From NCBI RefSeq assembly GCF_002954665.1, contig NZ_MSCM01000002.1, forward strand, positions 197,520-261,519: a stretch of 64,000 nucleotides of DNA. Direction: 5' to 3'. The notes under the pieces are model-generated. The model saw only the letters and a list, made by a program, of their open reading frames with translations, was not told the origin of the DNA and ran no database searches. Both the position numbers and the translations under genes were made by a program. Of this stretch, positions 25,381 to 34,352 are shown piece by piece. Source of the DNA: Polaribacter glomeratus (GTDB lineage: Bacteria > Bacteroidota > Bacteroidia > Flavobacteriales > Flavobacteriaceae). Every line of letters starts with the position of its first letter. Position 1 is the stretch's first letter.

Positions 25381-25436
25381 TTTTTAGTTTTTAGTTTTTA
25401 GTTTTTAGTTTTTAGTTTTTAGTTTTTAGTTTTTAG
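25381..25436. repeat. Heptanucleotide tandem repeat, 8 perfect copies of TTTTTAG
   Basis: Fifty-six bases made of eight exact TTTTTAG units, preceded by a partial TTAG that abuts the SufT-like stop codon. Each unit carries a TAG, and seven bases shift the frame, so stops occur in every forward frame. It lies between two same-strand genes. After it, 25437-25549 is low-complexity sequence with repeated tttgaacc-like words. Confidence 0.97.
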
Positions 25437-25549
25437 AAAAGTAAAAATTTGCTACTACTATGCTATAACAAGTTTTAAAACTTACTAACTATGAAACTTA
25501 ACGCTTTCAACTTTTGAACCTTTGAATTTTAAACCTTGAACCTAGTAAC

Positions 25550-26059
25550 ATGCAAGAAGAAATTATAAATAGAGTAACCAATAGCAAATTAATAACTTTT
25601 GATTTAGAAGAAATTTATCCAGAAGAAAAAAGAGTTGTTTTTGATATTAAAGACTGGTTATTTGAAGAAATTATTTTAAAAGAAAAAGATTTTAGAGAAT
25701 CTGTGAAAACGCATAATTGGGCTCAATACAAAAATTCTTTTGTGGCTGTTTCGTGTTCTGTAGATGCTATTATTCCTTCTTGGGCTTTTATGTTAGTTGC
25801 ATCAGAATTAACCCCTTTTGCTAGTAAAGTTGTTATTGGTAATTTAGAGTTGTTAGAATCTGTTATTTATCAAGAATTGATTGGTTTTTTAGATTTAAAA
25901 GATTTTGCGAATAAACCTGTAATTATTAAAGGTTGTGCAAATAAACCAATACCAAATTCTGCTTACGCTTTTTTAATAGCAAAGTTACAGCCAATAGCAA
26001 AAAGTATTATGTTTGGTGAGGCCTGCTCTACCGTACCGCTTTACAAATCAAAAAAATAG
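25550..26059 (+). CDS. DUF2480 family protein
   Basis: 169 residues, soluble, no signal peptide. I recognise the Bacteroidota-specific DUF2480 family by the block FDIKDWLFEEIILKEKDFR (about 32-50), the Cys-containing FVAVSCSVDAIIPSWAFML and the C-terminal KGCANKPIPNSAYAFL. The biochemical function is unknown. It lies downstream of sufE and the SufT-like gene across the heptamer repeat, and conserved cysteines (in CSVDA, KGCAN and EACST) would be compatible with a metal or Fe-S link. That link is inference from context. Confidence 0.85.
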   Translation: MQEEIINRVTNSKLITFDLEEIYPEEKRVVFDIKDWLFEEIILKEKDFRESVKTHNWAQYKNSFVAVSCSVDAIIPSWAFMLVASELTPFASKVVIGNLELLESVIYQELIGFLDLKDFANKPVIIKGCANKPIPNSAYAFLIAKLQPIAKSIMFGEACSTVPLYKSKK

Positions 26060-26107
26060 TTTTATTCTTTAACAGATAACATTATTTTTACCTTTTAAAA
26101 ATGAACT

Positions 26108-26974
26108 TTGAAAAATTTCATCTTACCTTTTTTAATTTTACTTTCATTAAGTTTTTTTGCGCAACAAAAGAAGAAAAAAGACACACTTCCTATTCCTAAA
26201 TGGAAGATTCATGGACGGTTTGCTTTTGTTTTTAATCAATCTTCATTTACAAACTGGGCTTCTGGTGGAGAAAACACTGTTGCTGGTAATATTAATGTTA
26301 ACTACGATTTTAACCATAAAAACAAAAATTTAAACTGGGATAGCAGAATTATAAGCGGTTATGGTTTAAGTCATTTTAGCGAAAAAGGCTATCGTAAAAC
26401 GGATGACCGATTTGAACTTAATTCCATTTTAGGTTTAAAGTCTAAAAACTATTGGTTTTTCTCTTTTATCACCAATTTTAAAACACAATACACATCTGGT
26501 TATAACTATAAAGTAGAACCTAAGGTTTTAGTTTCTAACTTTTTCTCTCCGGCATATTTAAGCTTTGGACCAGGAATGCTCTGGAAAAAATCTGATAATT
26601 TAAATATAAATATAGCGCCGGCAACGGCTAGGTTTACAATTGTAAATGATACTTTTTCGGGAGAATTTGGAGTTGATGAAGGCAAAAATTCTGTTTTTGG
26701 TCTAGGTTTTAATATCGCTGGCTATTTTAAATTTTATTTAATGGAAAACGTAGAGATGGAAAACATTATAGCACTCTACTCAGATTATTTAGACAAGCCT
26801 CAAAACATTGATCTAGATTACCAAGCTAACATCCGTTTTAAAGTAAATAAATACATGAAAATGCAGATGAATTTTCACACTATTATTGACGATAATTCTT
26901 CTGGAAGAGTTCAATTTAGACAACTTTTTGGCTTAGGGGTTAACTATAGTTTCCATGAAAAAGTGACTTATTAA
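26108..26974 (+). CDS. DUF3078 family protein, first of two tandem copies
   Basis: 288 residues from a TTG start. That start gives the signal peptide KNFILPFLILLSLSFFAQ, while the ATG seven bases upstream is in another frame. The mature protein opens with a lysine run, then KIHGRFAFVFNQSSFTNWASGGEN, the DUF3078 hallmark. Alternating strands follow to a C-terminal barrel-like end (YSFHEKVTY). Probably an outer-membrane beta-barrel of unknown cargo. The next gene is a diverged paralogue 57 bases downstream. Confidence 0.82.
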   Translation: MKNFILPFLILLSLSFFAQQKKKKDTLPIPKWKIHGRFAFVFNQSSFTNWASGGENTVAGNINVNYDFNHKNKNLNWDSRIISGYGLSHFSEKGYRKTDDRFELNSILGLKSKNYWFFSFITNFKTQYTSGYNYKVEPKVLVSNFFSPAYLSFGPGMLWKKSDNLNINIAPATARFTIVNDTFSGEFGVDEGKNSVFGLGFNIAGYFKFYLMENVEMENIIALYSDYLDKPQNIDLDYQANIRFKVNKYMKMQMNFHTIIDDNSSGRVQFRQLFGLGVNYSFHEKVTY

Positions 26975-27031
26975 AACTTTTTAGGTCTAAGCTTTTAAAG
27001 AGTCCTTTTTTAAATTCATAAAATTTTAGGA

Positions 27032-27952
27032 ATGAAAAAATTATACATCTTACTATTATTTATTTTTATTGCTTTTTCTACAAAAGCACAGACAGCCCAA
27101 GAATTAAAAAAAACATTAGCTTCTAAAAAAGATTCTATTGCTAAATTACAAGTAAAAGCAAAAGCGATTCAAGGCAAAATAGATGCACTTCCTGGTTGGA
27201 GAAAAGGAGCTTTTGGTACAGTTGGAGCTAGTTTATCTGGCTTTAATAACTGGTATGCAAGATCTGCACCAAATACCTCTGCTGGTAATATTGGTGTTAC
27301 TGTTAATGCTTTTGCCAATTTAATACAAAAAGATTTTTTCTGGAGAAATTCTGGAACTGTAAACTTAGGTTGGGTAAAAATAGATAATAGAGATGACCCT
27401 ACAGATAGCGATAATTTTGAAACAGCTACAGATGTTTTTACAATATCTTCTTTATACGGGAAAAGACTTAACCAAAAATGGGCAATTTCTGGTTTAGGCG
27501 AATATAGAACTACCCTGTTAGAAAACTTTAATGACCCTGGATATTTAGATATTGGTGCTGGTTTAACCTGGACGCCAACAGACAACTTAGTTGTTGTTAT
27601 ACATCCTGGAAACTACAACTTTGTATTTAGTAGCGGAAACAGTGTTTTTGAGTCTTCTTTAGGAACAAAAATAGTTGCAGATTACACCGCAAAATACAAT
27701 AAGTTAAGCGTAAAGTCTAACTTGTCTATGTTTCAAAGTTATAAAGACAATGATTTATCTAACTGGACATTTACAAACTCTTTAGGTTATACTGTTTGGA
27801 AAGGAATTGGTTTAGGTTTTGAACTTGGTCTTCGTAAAAACAAACAAGAAGCTTTAAGTAATTCTTTAATTACGAATCCTTTAGAAAACTTTAATACCGT
27901 AGATAACAAATTACAATCTTATTGGTTATTTGGTGTAAGTTATTCGATATAA
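27032..27952 (+). CDS. DUF3078 family protein, second tandem copy
   Basis: 306 residues. Signal peptide KKLYILLLFIFIAFSTKAQ, then a short charged helix (about 20-50: ELKKTLASKKDSIAKLQVKAKAIQGKI) that could form a coiled coil, then the DUF3078 core (ASLSGFNNWYARSAPNTSAGNIGVT). Strands continue to a C-terminus of LFGVSYSI, typical of an outer-membrane barrel. It shares the N-W and A-G-N pattern with its neighbour (FTNWASGGENTVAGN versus FNNWYARSAPNTSAGN), so the pair arose by duplication. Function unknown. Confidence 0.82.
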   Translation: MKKLYILLLFIFIAFSTKAQTAQELKKTLASKKDSIAKLQVKAKAIQGKIDALPGWRKGAFGTVGASLSGFNNWYARSAPNTSAGNIGVTVNAFANLIQKDFFWRNSGTVNLGWVKIDNRDDPTDSDNFETATDVFTISSLYGKRLNQKWAISGLGEYRTTLLENFNDPGYLDIGAGLTWTPTDNLVVVIHPGNYNFVFSSGNSVFESSLGTKIVADYTAKYNKLSVKSNLSMFQSYKDNDLSNWTFTNSLGYTVWKGIGLGFELGLRKNKQEALSNSLITNPLENFNTVDNKLQSYWLFGVSYSI

Positions 27953-28061
27953 TAGACAACAAATATTTCTTTTGATCTAAAAAATAATAAACACTTCAAG
28001 TTCCAAAACTAAAGGGTTTATTAATTTATTAGCTTTAAAGTGCTAAAAAATATTATTATAA

Positions 28062-29279
28062 TTATCCTTTGTATCGAAGTTTGCCTGTTTCTATACCAAT
28101 TGCGGTTTTTGCCAATATAGTAAACACCAAAGCCCCTAAAGCCCAAATACCTAGTGTTACCCCTATTTCAATTCCAGAGGGCGTGTACTCTTCAATCTTA
28201 CCATAAGGACCAGGTATAAAACCAGGTATAATTAATCCAAAACCTTTTTCTATCCAAATTGCAACGAACAAAATAGCACAGGCAAAATAAAGAACTTTTA
28301 AATTGTTTCTAAGTTTATGAAAAGTAAGTATTACCGTTGCTAATACGTTTAAAGAAATTGCTGTCCAGATCCAAGGTAACAAAGCGGTTTTACCATCTAA
28401 TCCAAAGAATAAATAGTAAGCACTTTCACTATGATGCGTTGGCGCATAAAACTCTTTAAACAACTCAGAAATCAACATAATTATATTAATTTGAGCAGCA
28501 ATAGTAACCACCATTGCAATTTTTTTAATTGTTTTATCTTCAACTTTAAACTCTGTAGAACTTCTAATTACGGCCAAAATAAGAATAATTAAAGCAGGTC
28601 CTGCAGCAAAAGCGGATGCTAAAAATCGAGGACCTAAAAGCGCATTATTCCAAAATGGTCTTGCTTGTAAACCTTGATATAAGAACGCGGTAACCAAGTG
28701 GATTCCAACAGCCCAAAAAACTGACAAAATTGCCCCAGGAACATACACGCTTTTTTTAGATTCCTTTCCTTGATAATGTCTAAAAAGGATATAAAAGGGA
28801 ATCGTAATATTTAAAAACAGATATCCGTTTAAAACCAAAACATCCCAAGTTAACATGGAGTTTGGAAAATTAAAAACACCAATTCCAGGAATCATATGCC
28901 ATAAAACAGAAGGACCGCCCATATCTGCAACAACAAAGGCTAAACACATAATTAAGGCTGCGACCGCAAGGCCTTCGCCTATTAAAACAGCTTGTTTAAA
29001 ATCAATATCTTTTAAAACATAAGTTGGCATCACCAGCATAACAGCAGCTGCCGCAACACCAACTAAAAAAGTAAAATTAGAAATATATAAACCCCAACTT
29101 ACTCTATCCGACATGCCTGTAACACTTAAGCCTTCTTCTAATTGAATAGAATAACAATACATGCCAGTAAGCATCACAAATGTTAAAAACGCCATCCAAA
29201 TATGGTACTTTCTAGAGCCATGCGATATAACATCAAAACTATCAATAATTAAGCTTTTAAAAACTTTAAGTCTTCTCAT
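28062..29279 (-). CDS. nrfD: NrfD-like membrane quinol dehydrogenase subunit
   Basis: 405 residues with about ten hydrophobic helices, family NrfD/PsrC. It would oxidise menaquinol in the membrane and pass electrons to the ferredoxin-like partner encoded just upstream. Helix block MSDRVSWGLYISNFTFLVGVAAAAV is typical. It is the last gene of a six-gene nap operon on the minus strand, 27 bases after the FeS gene. It probably replaces NapC as entry point for electrons; the symbol reflects family, not nitrite reductase function. No obvious terminator is seen in 27953-28061. Confidence 0.87.
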   Translation of the reverse strand: MRRLKVFKSLIIDSFDVISHGSRKYHIWMAFLTFVMLTGMYCYSIQLEEGLSVTGMSDRVSWGLYISNFTFLVGVAAAAVMLVMPTYVLKDIDFKQAVLIGEGLAVAALIMCLAFVVADMGGPSVLWHMIPGIGVFNFPNSMLTWDVLVLNGYLFLNITIPFYILFRHYQGKESKKSVYVPGAILSVFWAVGIHLVTAFLYQGLQARPFWNNALLGPRFLASAFAAGPALIILILAVIRSSTEFKVEDKTIKKIAMVVTIAAQINIIMLISELFKEFYAPTHHSESAYYLFFGLDGKTALLPWIWTAISLNVLATVILTFHKLRNNLKVLYFACAILFVAIWIEKGFGLIIPGFIPGPYGKIEEYTPSGIEIGVTLGIWALGALVFTILAKTAIGIETGKLRYKG

Positions 29280-29306
29280 ATTCTCCTTTTAACAGATTAA
29301 AATTAC

Positions 29307-30440
29307 TTAGTCCATATAGTACCAAAACTTTGGTTCTGTTCCTAAATCTTCTTTTAACCTAAATACTTTTTTATTTTCTAAAACCCATCGAATAGTGCTA
29401 TCAGGATCTAATAAATTACCAAAAACACGAGCTCCCGTTGGGCAGGCCTCTACACATGCAGGATCTTTACCAGATCTAGATCGCTGTACACAAAACGTAC
29501 ATTTTTCTACCACACCTTTTTTACGCATTCTATTTCCTAAATAATGCTGATCTTTATTTACTTCTTCCTCAGGAACTTCTGGTTTACTCCAATTAAATCT
29601 TCTACCATCATAAGGGCATGCTGCCATACAATATCTGCAACCTACACACCAATCATAATCTACAACTACTAACCCATCTTCTTCTCGCCAAGTTGCTTGT
29701 ACTGGACAAACCTCTACACAAGGAGGATTATCGCAATGAAAACATTGCGTTCCCATATAAAAATGACCTTCTGCAGGAACTTCATGATAATAATTATCAT
29801 CAGCTTCATTAAAATTAAAACCTTTACCGTCTTTCATTTCATGAATTCTGATATACTGCATTTGTGAATCTCTATCTTGATTATTTTCTTCTACACAAGC
29901 ACTAACACAATCCATATATCCTTGACATTTAGAAATGTTAAATGCATATCCAAAAAGCACATCTTTTTCTGCGTTTTTTGAAGATAAACTAATGGTTTTT
30001 CCGGTTCTTAATTGATAAGAACGCACTAATCGTTCTACTGTTCCTTTTTTTTCATCATCCTCCATCAATTTATAGTTTCCTTTAAATTGCTCTTCCCAAT
30101 CTATTTGCGATTTCTCTTTTGATTCATCACTAGAAATGACACTTGTACAAGAGGAAACAGCACCTGCACCAATTAACAAACTTGCAGTTAATTGCTTAAA
30201 AGCATTTCTTCTACTCATTTTTACATCAAAAACTTGATCAAAACCATCCTTTTTAACTTCTTCACCTATGGACGCATTTACTGCCGCTTCTAAAAAGTCT
30301 TCTGCGCTTAATTCTTCTACAGGTTGCGAAGAGTTACATCCACCCTCTGTTTTACCGCAACCACAAGAACTTGATGTTTTAGGTTGCTTTTGCCTACTAT
30401 TCAAATTTAAAGAGTACCACTTTTTGTTATTATCGCTCAT
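29307..30440 (-). CDS. 4Fe-4S ferredoxin subunit with a buried Tat motif
   Basis: 377 residues of the NrfC/DmsB/ActB type. Four cysteine groups for [4Fe-4S] clusters are visible: CQGYMDCVSAC, CFHCDNPPCVEVCP, CVGCRYCMAACP and CTFCVQ ... CVEACP. The twin-arginine motif MSRRNAFKQL is not at the N-terminus: Arg77-Arg78 are preceded by a hydrophilic stretch with a CGCGKTEGGC cluster at about 26-35. A hydrophobic segment and Cys98 (SSC) follow. This matches the variant Tat architecture known in Bacteroidota complex III-like subunits. It links NrfD to the multiheme cytochromes. Confidence 0.88.
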   Translation of the reverse strand: MSDNNKKWYSLNLNSRQKQPKTSSSCGCGKTEGGCNSSQPVEELSAEDFLEAAVNASIGEEVKKDGFDQVFDVKMSRRNAFKQLTASLLIGAGAVSSCTSVISSDESKEKSQIDWEEQFKGNYKLMEDDEKKGTVERLVRSYQLRTGKTISLSSKNAEKDVLFGYAFNISKCQGYMDCVSACVEENNQDRDSQMQYIRIHEMKDGKGFNFNEADDNYYHEVPAEGHFYMGTQCFHCDNPPCVEVCPVQATWREEDGLVVVDYDWCVGCRYCMAACPYDGRRFNWSKPEVPEEEVNKDQHYLGNRMRKKGVVEKCTFCVQRSRSGKDPACVEACPTGARVFGNLLDPDSTIRWVLENKKVFRLKEDLGTEPKFWYYMD

Positions 30441-30446
30441 GCCTAA

Positions 30447-31073
30447 TTATTTTCTATCGATTATTTTTTGGGTATTAAAACGCGCTGGCCACCTGGTTTC
30501 AAAGTGTGGTTTGTGCGGGTTATGACAATTTACACATGTCATTGCTGCTCTTGGAGGCGCCCAACCACCAATATTTTTTCCGTGAGCTCCACCTTTCCAA
30601 TCATCAAACTGTTTTGTATGACACTGACTACATAATTTATAACTCTTATTAAAATCTATTTGATTGCCTGTTAAACTTTTTAGCTCGTCCATATTTTCGC
30701 CGTTATGACACGTAATACAATTCATTGTATTTAAATCTGCATGTTTTAAAGCAATATCCCAATGTGCTTTTTGAACACCTTCAGTTTGTAATTTATGTAA
30801 AGGTTTTGTATGACATTCCGTGCATTTAAAAGACTTAATTTGGCTTTTTCTTTCAGGAATTAAAAATGTGTGTTCTCCTTCTGTTATTTCCATCATTTTT
30901 ATATCATCAAAATACTTTTCTGATGAAATTGTAACACCATGATAATTTTTACTTTTTGCTCTAATCTTATCAGTAATACTATGATACTCGTCTTCTTTAT
31001 GTTTGCAAGATGAAACTAGTATTATCAAAAATAAAACCCCTAAAACTTGTATAATTCTATTGCTTTTATTCAT
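30447..31073 (-). CDS. Tetraheme cytochrome c lipoprotein of the nap operon
   Basis: 208 residues. A signal peptide with lipobox LVSSC (Cys23) predicts a periplasm-facing lipoprotein. Four CxxCH heme sites are present: CTECH, CITCH, CSQCH and CVNCH. The gene overlaps the napB stop by eight bases and precedes the FeS gene by six, so it belongs to the operon. It would carry electrons from the FeS/NrfD module to NapB or NapA, a job done by NapC in Proteobacteria. It lacks the NapC-type transmembrane helix with NapC heme spacing. Confidence 0.87.
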   Translation of the reverse strand: MNKSNRIIQVLGVLFLIILVSSCKHKEDEYHSITDKIRAKSKNYHGVTISSEKYFDDIKMMEITEGEHTFLIPERKSQIKSFKCTECHTKPLHKLQTEGVQKAHWDIALKHADLNTMNCITCHNGENMDELKSLTGNQIDFNKSYKLCSQCHTKQFDDWKGGAHGKNIGGWAPPRAAMTCVNCHNPHKPHFETRWPARFNTQKIIDRK

Positions 31074-31758
31074 TTTTAATCTCTTTTATAAAAACCCCAA
31101 TATCTTTGATTTCTTTATTATTTAATACATGACATTGCCTGCAGTTTATGCGCTCTGGATGCGTTACTCTTATTTCTTTTGGCGCACTTGGCCCTGCATG
31201 ACAAGACAAACAGTTTTCGTGCATTTGTATTTGATGCGGTATAACCGGAGGACTTGTAATAAGTACATTATTATCTCCAACTGAAGGAGCATTTACTTTT
31301 AAATAATCACCAGATTTAAACAAGGTATTATTTTGTTGCGCTACGTGGCATTGTTTACAGTTTACCAATTCTGGATGCGGCACAACTGGCGTATAAGCAT
31401 TGTATTTCTCTACAAACCCACCGTTCTCATGACATTTTAAACAACTATTTCCGCCGATATTTTGCGTTTCTACTATTGGATGTGGAATGCTTGGTGGCGC
31501 ACCATGAAATGCTCTATTATCATAATATGTTTCTAGGCTTCTTTCGTGCTCTTTATCAAAAGGCATATTTGCATAATCTAGCGCAAACTCAGCTCTTCTA
31601 AATACGCCCGTTTCAGATGGAATTATCGGTGTAAGACTGCTTCCTTTTAAAGGAATATAAGCCTCTTCTCTACCTTGTTCGTAACTAAAATTCCAAACCG
31701 TAATAAAAGCGATAAACAGCATTATAAATAACGATATGATTCCTAATCTCTTTTTCAT
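31066..31758 (-). CDS. napB: NapB-like cytochrome c subunit with four heme sites
   Basis: 230 residues from the ATG at 31758, which gives the N-terminal membrane/signal helix KKRLGIISLFIMLFIAFITVW; a longer version overlapping napA is less likely. The NapB signature is clear (NRAFHGAPPSIPHP followed by CLKCH, and later CKQCHV). Classical NapB has two hemes. Here two further CxxCH sites follow (CLSCH and CRQCHV), making four, as if the diheme part had been repeated. It passes electrons to NapA, whose stop codon is four bases upstream. The exact heme count depends on maturation. Confidence 0.88.
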   Translation of the reverse strand: MKKRLGIISLFIMLFIAFITVWNFSYEQGREEAYIPLKGSSLTPIIPSETGVFRRAEFALDYANMPFDKEHERSLETYYDNRAFHGAPPSIPHPIVETQNIGGNSCLKCHENGGFVEKYNAYTPVVPHPELVNCKQCHVAQQNNTLFKSGDYLKVNAPSVGDNNVLITSPPVIPHQIQMHENCLSCHAGPSAPKEIRVTHPERINCRQCHVLNNKEIKDIGVFIKEIKNE

Positions 31759-31762
31759 TATT

Positions 31763-34087
31763 TTAAGCTTTTTGTATCTTAACAGCGCATTTTTTATAAT
31801 CTGGTTCTTTAGATATTGGGCAAAAAGCATCTAATGTTACATCGTTAATCATCATATTTTCATCAAAAAAAGGAACAAACACTTGACCTTTAGTTGGCAA
31901 ACCTCTTTTATTAATAGAAGCGGGCAAAACACATTCTCCTCTTCTAGAAATAACTTTAACATTCTCTCCATCTCTAATGCTTAAAGCTTTTGCGTCATCA
32001 GGATGAAATTCTACATACGCATGCGGCATTGCTTTGTGTAAAACAGGAATTCTTCTTGTCATAGAACCTGTGTGCCAATGCTCAATAACTCTACCTGTAT
32101 TTAACCAAAATGGATATTCTTTATCAGGAAACTCTGCTGCAGGTTCATAAGGTCGTTGCCAAATAACTGCTTTGCCATCTGGTTTTCCATAAAAATGAAA
32201 ATCTTTACCATTATCGCACGCAGGATCGTATTTTGAATTAAATCGCCATTGTGTAGATTTTCCGTTTACATAAGGCCATATTACACCAGATTCTTTTTTT
32301 AAAACTTCTAATGGTGCCATTCCATGTTTTGCACCTTCATGAAATTGTCTATATTCATTGTAGATTTCTTCTGCATGATTTTCTTTACTGTAGGGAAATA
32401 AATCGCCATAACCCATTCGTTTTGCAACTTCAATAGTCATCCAAGCATCAGGAGTTGTATCTCCTGGACCTTCTACCATTTTATCCCAATATTGGGTTCT
32501 ACGCTCTGAATTACCATACAAACCGCTCTTTTCTATATGCCAAGAAGCTGGTAAAATTACATCTGCTACATCAGAAGTTGGTGTAGGAAACACATCAGAA
32601 ACCACCACAAAACAAGAATCTTTTTTCATACCCGCCGTATACCGTTTGGTTTTTGGTAAAGAAACCAATGGGTTTGTAACCTGTGTCCAAATAAACTTAA
32701 TATCACCTCGATCTACGGCTCTAAACATTTCTGTTGCGTGATACGTTGGTTTTGCAGGAATTCTTTCAACCGGAACTTTCCAAATTCTAGCCGCCATTTC
32801 TCTATCCTTGCGATTCGTTACAACGCCATGTGGTAATTTATGTGTAAACGTACCAACTTCTCTCGCTGTTCCGCAAGCGGATGGTTGCCCCGTTAAAGAA
32901 AAAGGGCCGTTTCCTGGTTGAGAAATTTTACCTGTTAATAAATGAATATTATACACCAAATTATTCATCCAAGTTCCTCTTGTATGTTGGTTCATTCCCA
33001 TACACCAATATGAAACTACCTTTTTATTTGGGTTTCCATAAATGGATGCTAAATATTTAATGTCTTTTGCTGATACTTTTGAATATTTTTCTACTTTTTC
33101 TGGTGTATAATCTTCCAAGAATTTTTTATACTCTGCAAAATTAATTTTGGTAGGCTTGTCTGTAAAACTATAATTATCTTCTAACCCGTATCCCATTTTA
33201 GTCAATCCCTTGCTAAAAGTGGTGTGATCTTCAACAAATTTAGTATTCACCCATCCATTGTTAATAATCTCGTAACAAATTGCATTTGCTACTGCTAAGT
33301 CTGTTTGAGGTTCAAATAAAATAGACCTGTTTGATGCAGTACTAGAGCGCGTTGTTCTAGTAGCAAAATCAATAATTTTTGCACCTCTATTATTTTTTTG
33401 TTCTAACATTCTAGAAAATAAAACTGGATGCATTTCTGCCATATTATTTCCCCAAGTTATAAAGTAATCTGCATGGTCTATATCTTCATAACAGCCCATA
33501 GGTTCGTCTGCGCCAAAAGATGTTAAAAAGCCTGTAACTGCACTTGCCATGCATAAACGGGCATTACAATCTAAATTATTTGTGCCGATAGCACCTTTCA
33601 TTAACTTGGACGCTACATAACCTTCTGGAATGGTAGATTGCCCAGAAGTATACATGGCAACAGAATCTTTACCATGTTTTTCGATGGTAGATTTCATTTT
33701 TCTAGCAACCAAATCTAACGCTTCATTAATAGGAGTTTTAACGTATTTACCATTTTTTTTAACCAATGCGTGCGTTAATCGATCACTTGCTTGAATACAC
33801 ATTGTTTGATGATATCCTTTTACACAGAGCAAGCCTTTATTTACAGAAGAGTTTGGATCTCCTTTTACGGCAACTGCTTTTCCGTTTTCAACTCCTACCA
33901 AAATTCCACATCCTACACCACAAAAACGGCAAGGTCCTTTTTTCCAATCTAGATTTCCTTCTGAAATTCCTGCAAGTTGTTCGCTCGCAAAAATAATTCC
34001 AGGAAACATGGTCATTGCAGCTGTCATTGCAGCCGTAGCAGCCATTTTTTTTATAAAAATTCTTCTACTTGTTAAGGTTGCACTCAT
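31763..34087 (-). CDS. napA: NapA, catalytic molybdenum subunit of periplasmic nitrate reductase
   Basis: 774 residues. It reduces nitrate to nitrite in the periplasm with a bis-MGD molybdenum centre. A Tat signal (TSRRIFIKK, Arg8-Arg9) begins the protein. The [4Fe-4S] site is C53RFC56GVGC60 with Cys88, and the molybdenum ligand is Cys179 in ARLCMAS. The conserved SGQSTIPEGYVASKL segment and the MGDP-binding C-terminal half (LNTGRVIEHWHTGSMT) are intact. The gene starts directly after napD with no gap. A formate dehydrogenase is unlikely because no selenocysteine-like site is seen and NapB and NapD flank it. Confidence 0.94.
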   Translation of the reverse strand: MSATLTSRRIFIKKMAATAAMTAAMTMFPGIIFASEQLAGISEGNLDWKKGPCRFCGVGCGILVGVENGKAVAVKGDPNSSVNKGLLCVKGYHQTMCIQASDRLTHALVKKNGKYVKTPINEALDLVARKMKSTIEKHGKDSVAMYTSGQSTIPEGYVASKLMKGAIGTNNLDCNARLCMASAVTGFLTSFGADEPMGCYEDIDHADYFITWGNNMAEMHPVLFSRMLEQKNNRGAKIIDFATRTTRSSTASNRSILFEPQTDLAVANAICYEIINNGWVNTKFVEDHTTFSKGLTKMGYGLEDNYSFTDKPTKINFAEYKKFLEDYTPEKVEKYSKVSAKDIKYLASIYGNPNKKVVSYWCMGMNQHTRGTWMNNLVYNIHLLTGKISQPGNGPFSLTGQPSACGTAREVGTFTHKLPHGVVTNRKDREMAARIWKVPVERIPAKPTYHATEMFRAVDRGDIKFIWTQVTNPLVSLPKTKRYTAGMKKDSCFVVVSDVFPTPTSDVADVILPASWHIEKSGLYGNSERRTQYWDKMVEGPGDTTPDAWMTIEVAKRMGYGDLFPYSKENHAEEIYNEYRQFHEGAKHGMAPLEVLKKESGVIWPYVNGKSTQWRFNSKYDPACDNGKDFHFYGKPDGKAVIWQRPYEPAAEFPDKEYPFWLNTGRVIEHWHTGSMTRRIPVLHKAMPHAYVEFHPDDAKALSIRDGENVKVISRRGECVLPASINKRGLPTKGQVFVPFFDENMMINDVTLDAFCPISKEPDYKKCAVKIQKA

Positions 34088-34330
34088 CTATAAATCGTTT
34101 TTTGGTGTGTTAAATCCAGAAACTAATGCTAGTAATTTTAAACTATTGAAAGTTTCTATATGCTGTTTTAAAATATCATCGTCAGAGTCACTTTCTGTGT
34201 CTGTAACCAAAATAATAACGTCTTTATTTTCTGCAGGAATTATTTCGCAATTTTTTAAAGCTAATAACTCATTTATAAGCTTTTCTTTTTGTCCACTATG
34301 TGGATGGGCTAAATAACTCTTTATGGCCAT
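34088..34330 (-). CDS. napD: NapD-like chaperone for NapA
   Basis: 80 residues of the ferredoxin-like NapD fold: an N-terminal strand (AIKSYLAHPH), ALKNCEIIPAENKDVIILVTDTES in the middle and LLALVSGFN near the end. NapD binds the Tat signal of NapA and holds it back until the cofactor is inserted. It is the first gene of the nap operon and abuts napA. Sequence similarity in this family is weak, so position is an important part of the call. Confidence 0.82.
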   Translation of the reverse strand: MAIKSYLAHPHSGQKEKLINELLALKNCEIIPAENKDVIILVTDTESDSDDDILKQHIETFNSLKLLALVSGFNTPKNDL

Positions 34331-34352
34331 TGGATATAATTTAATACTGCCA

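Noticed and set aside
25381..25436. CRISPR array
   Set aside because: The units are 7 bp in direct tandem without spacers, so it is a simple tandem repeat.
27169..27585. 138-codon minus-strand frame inside the second DUF3078 gene
   Set aside because: Shadow of a well-supported secreted protein; no start context or homology pattern.
28062..31758. Cytochrome c nitrite reductase (nrfAHCD) locus
   Set aside because: No NrfA with a CxxCK heme site is present; NapA and NapB define the operon.
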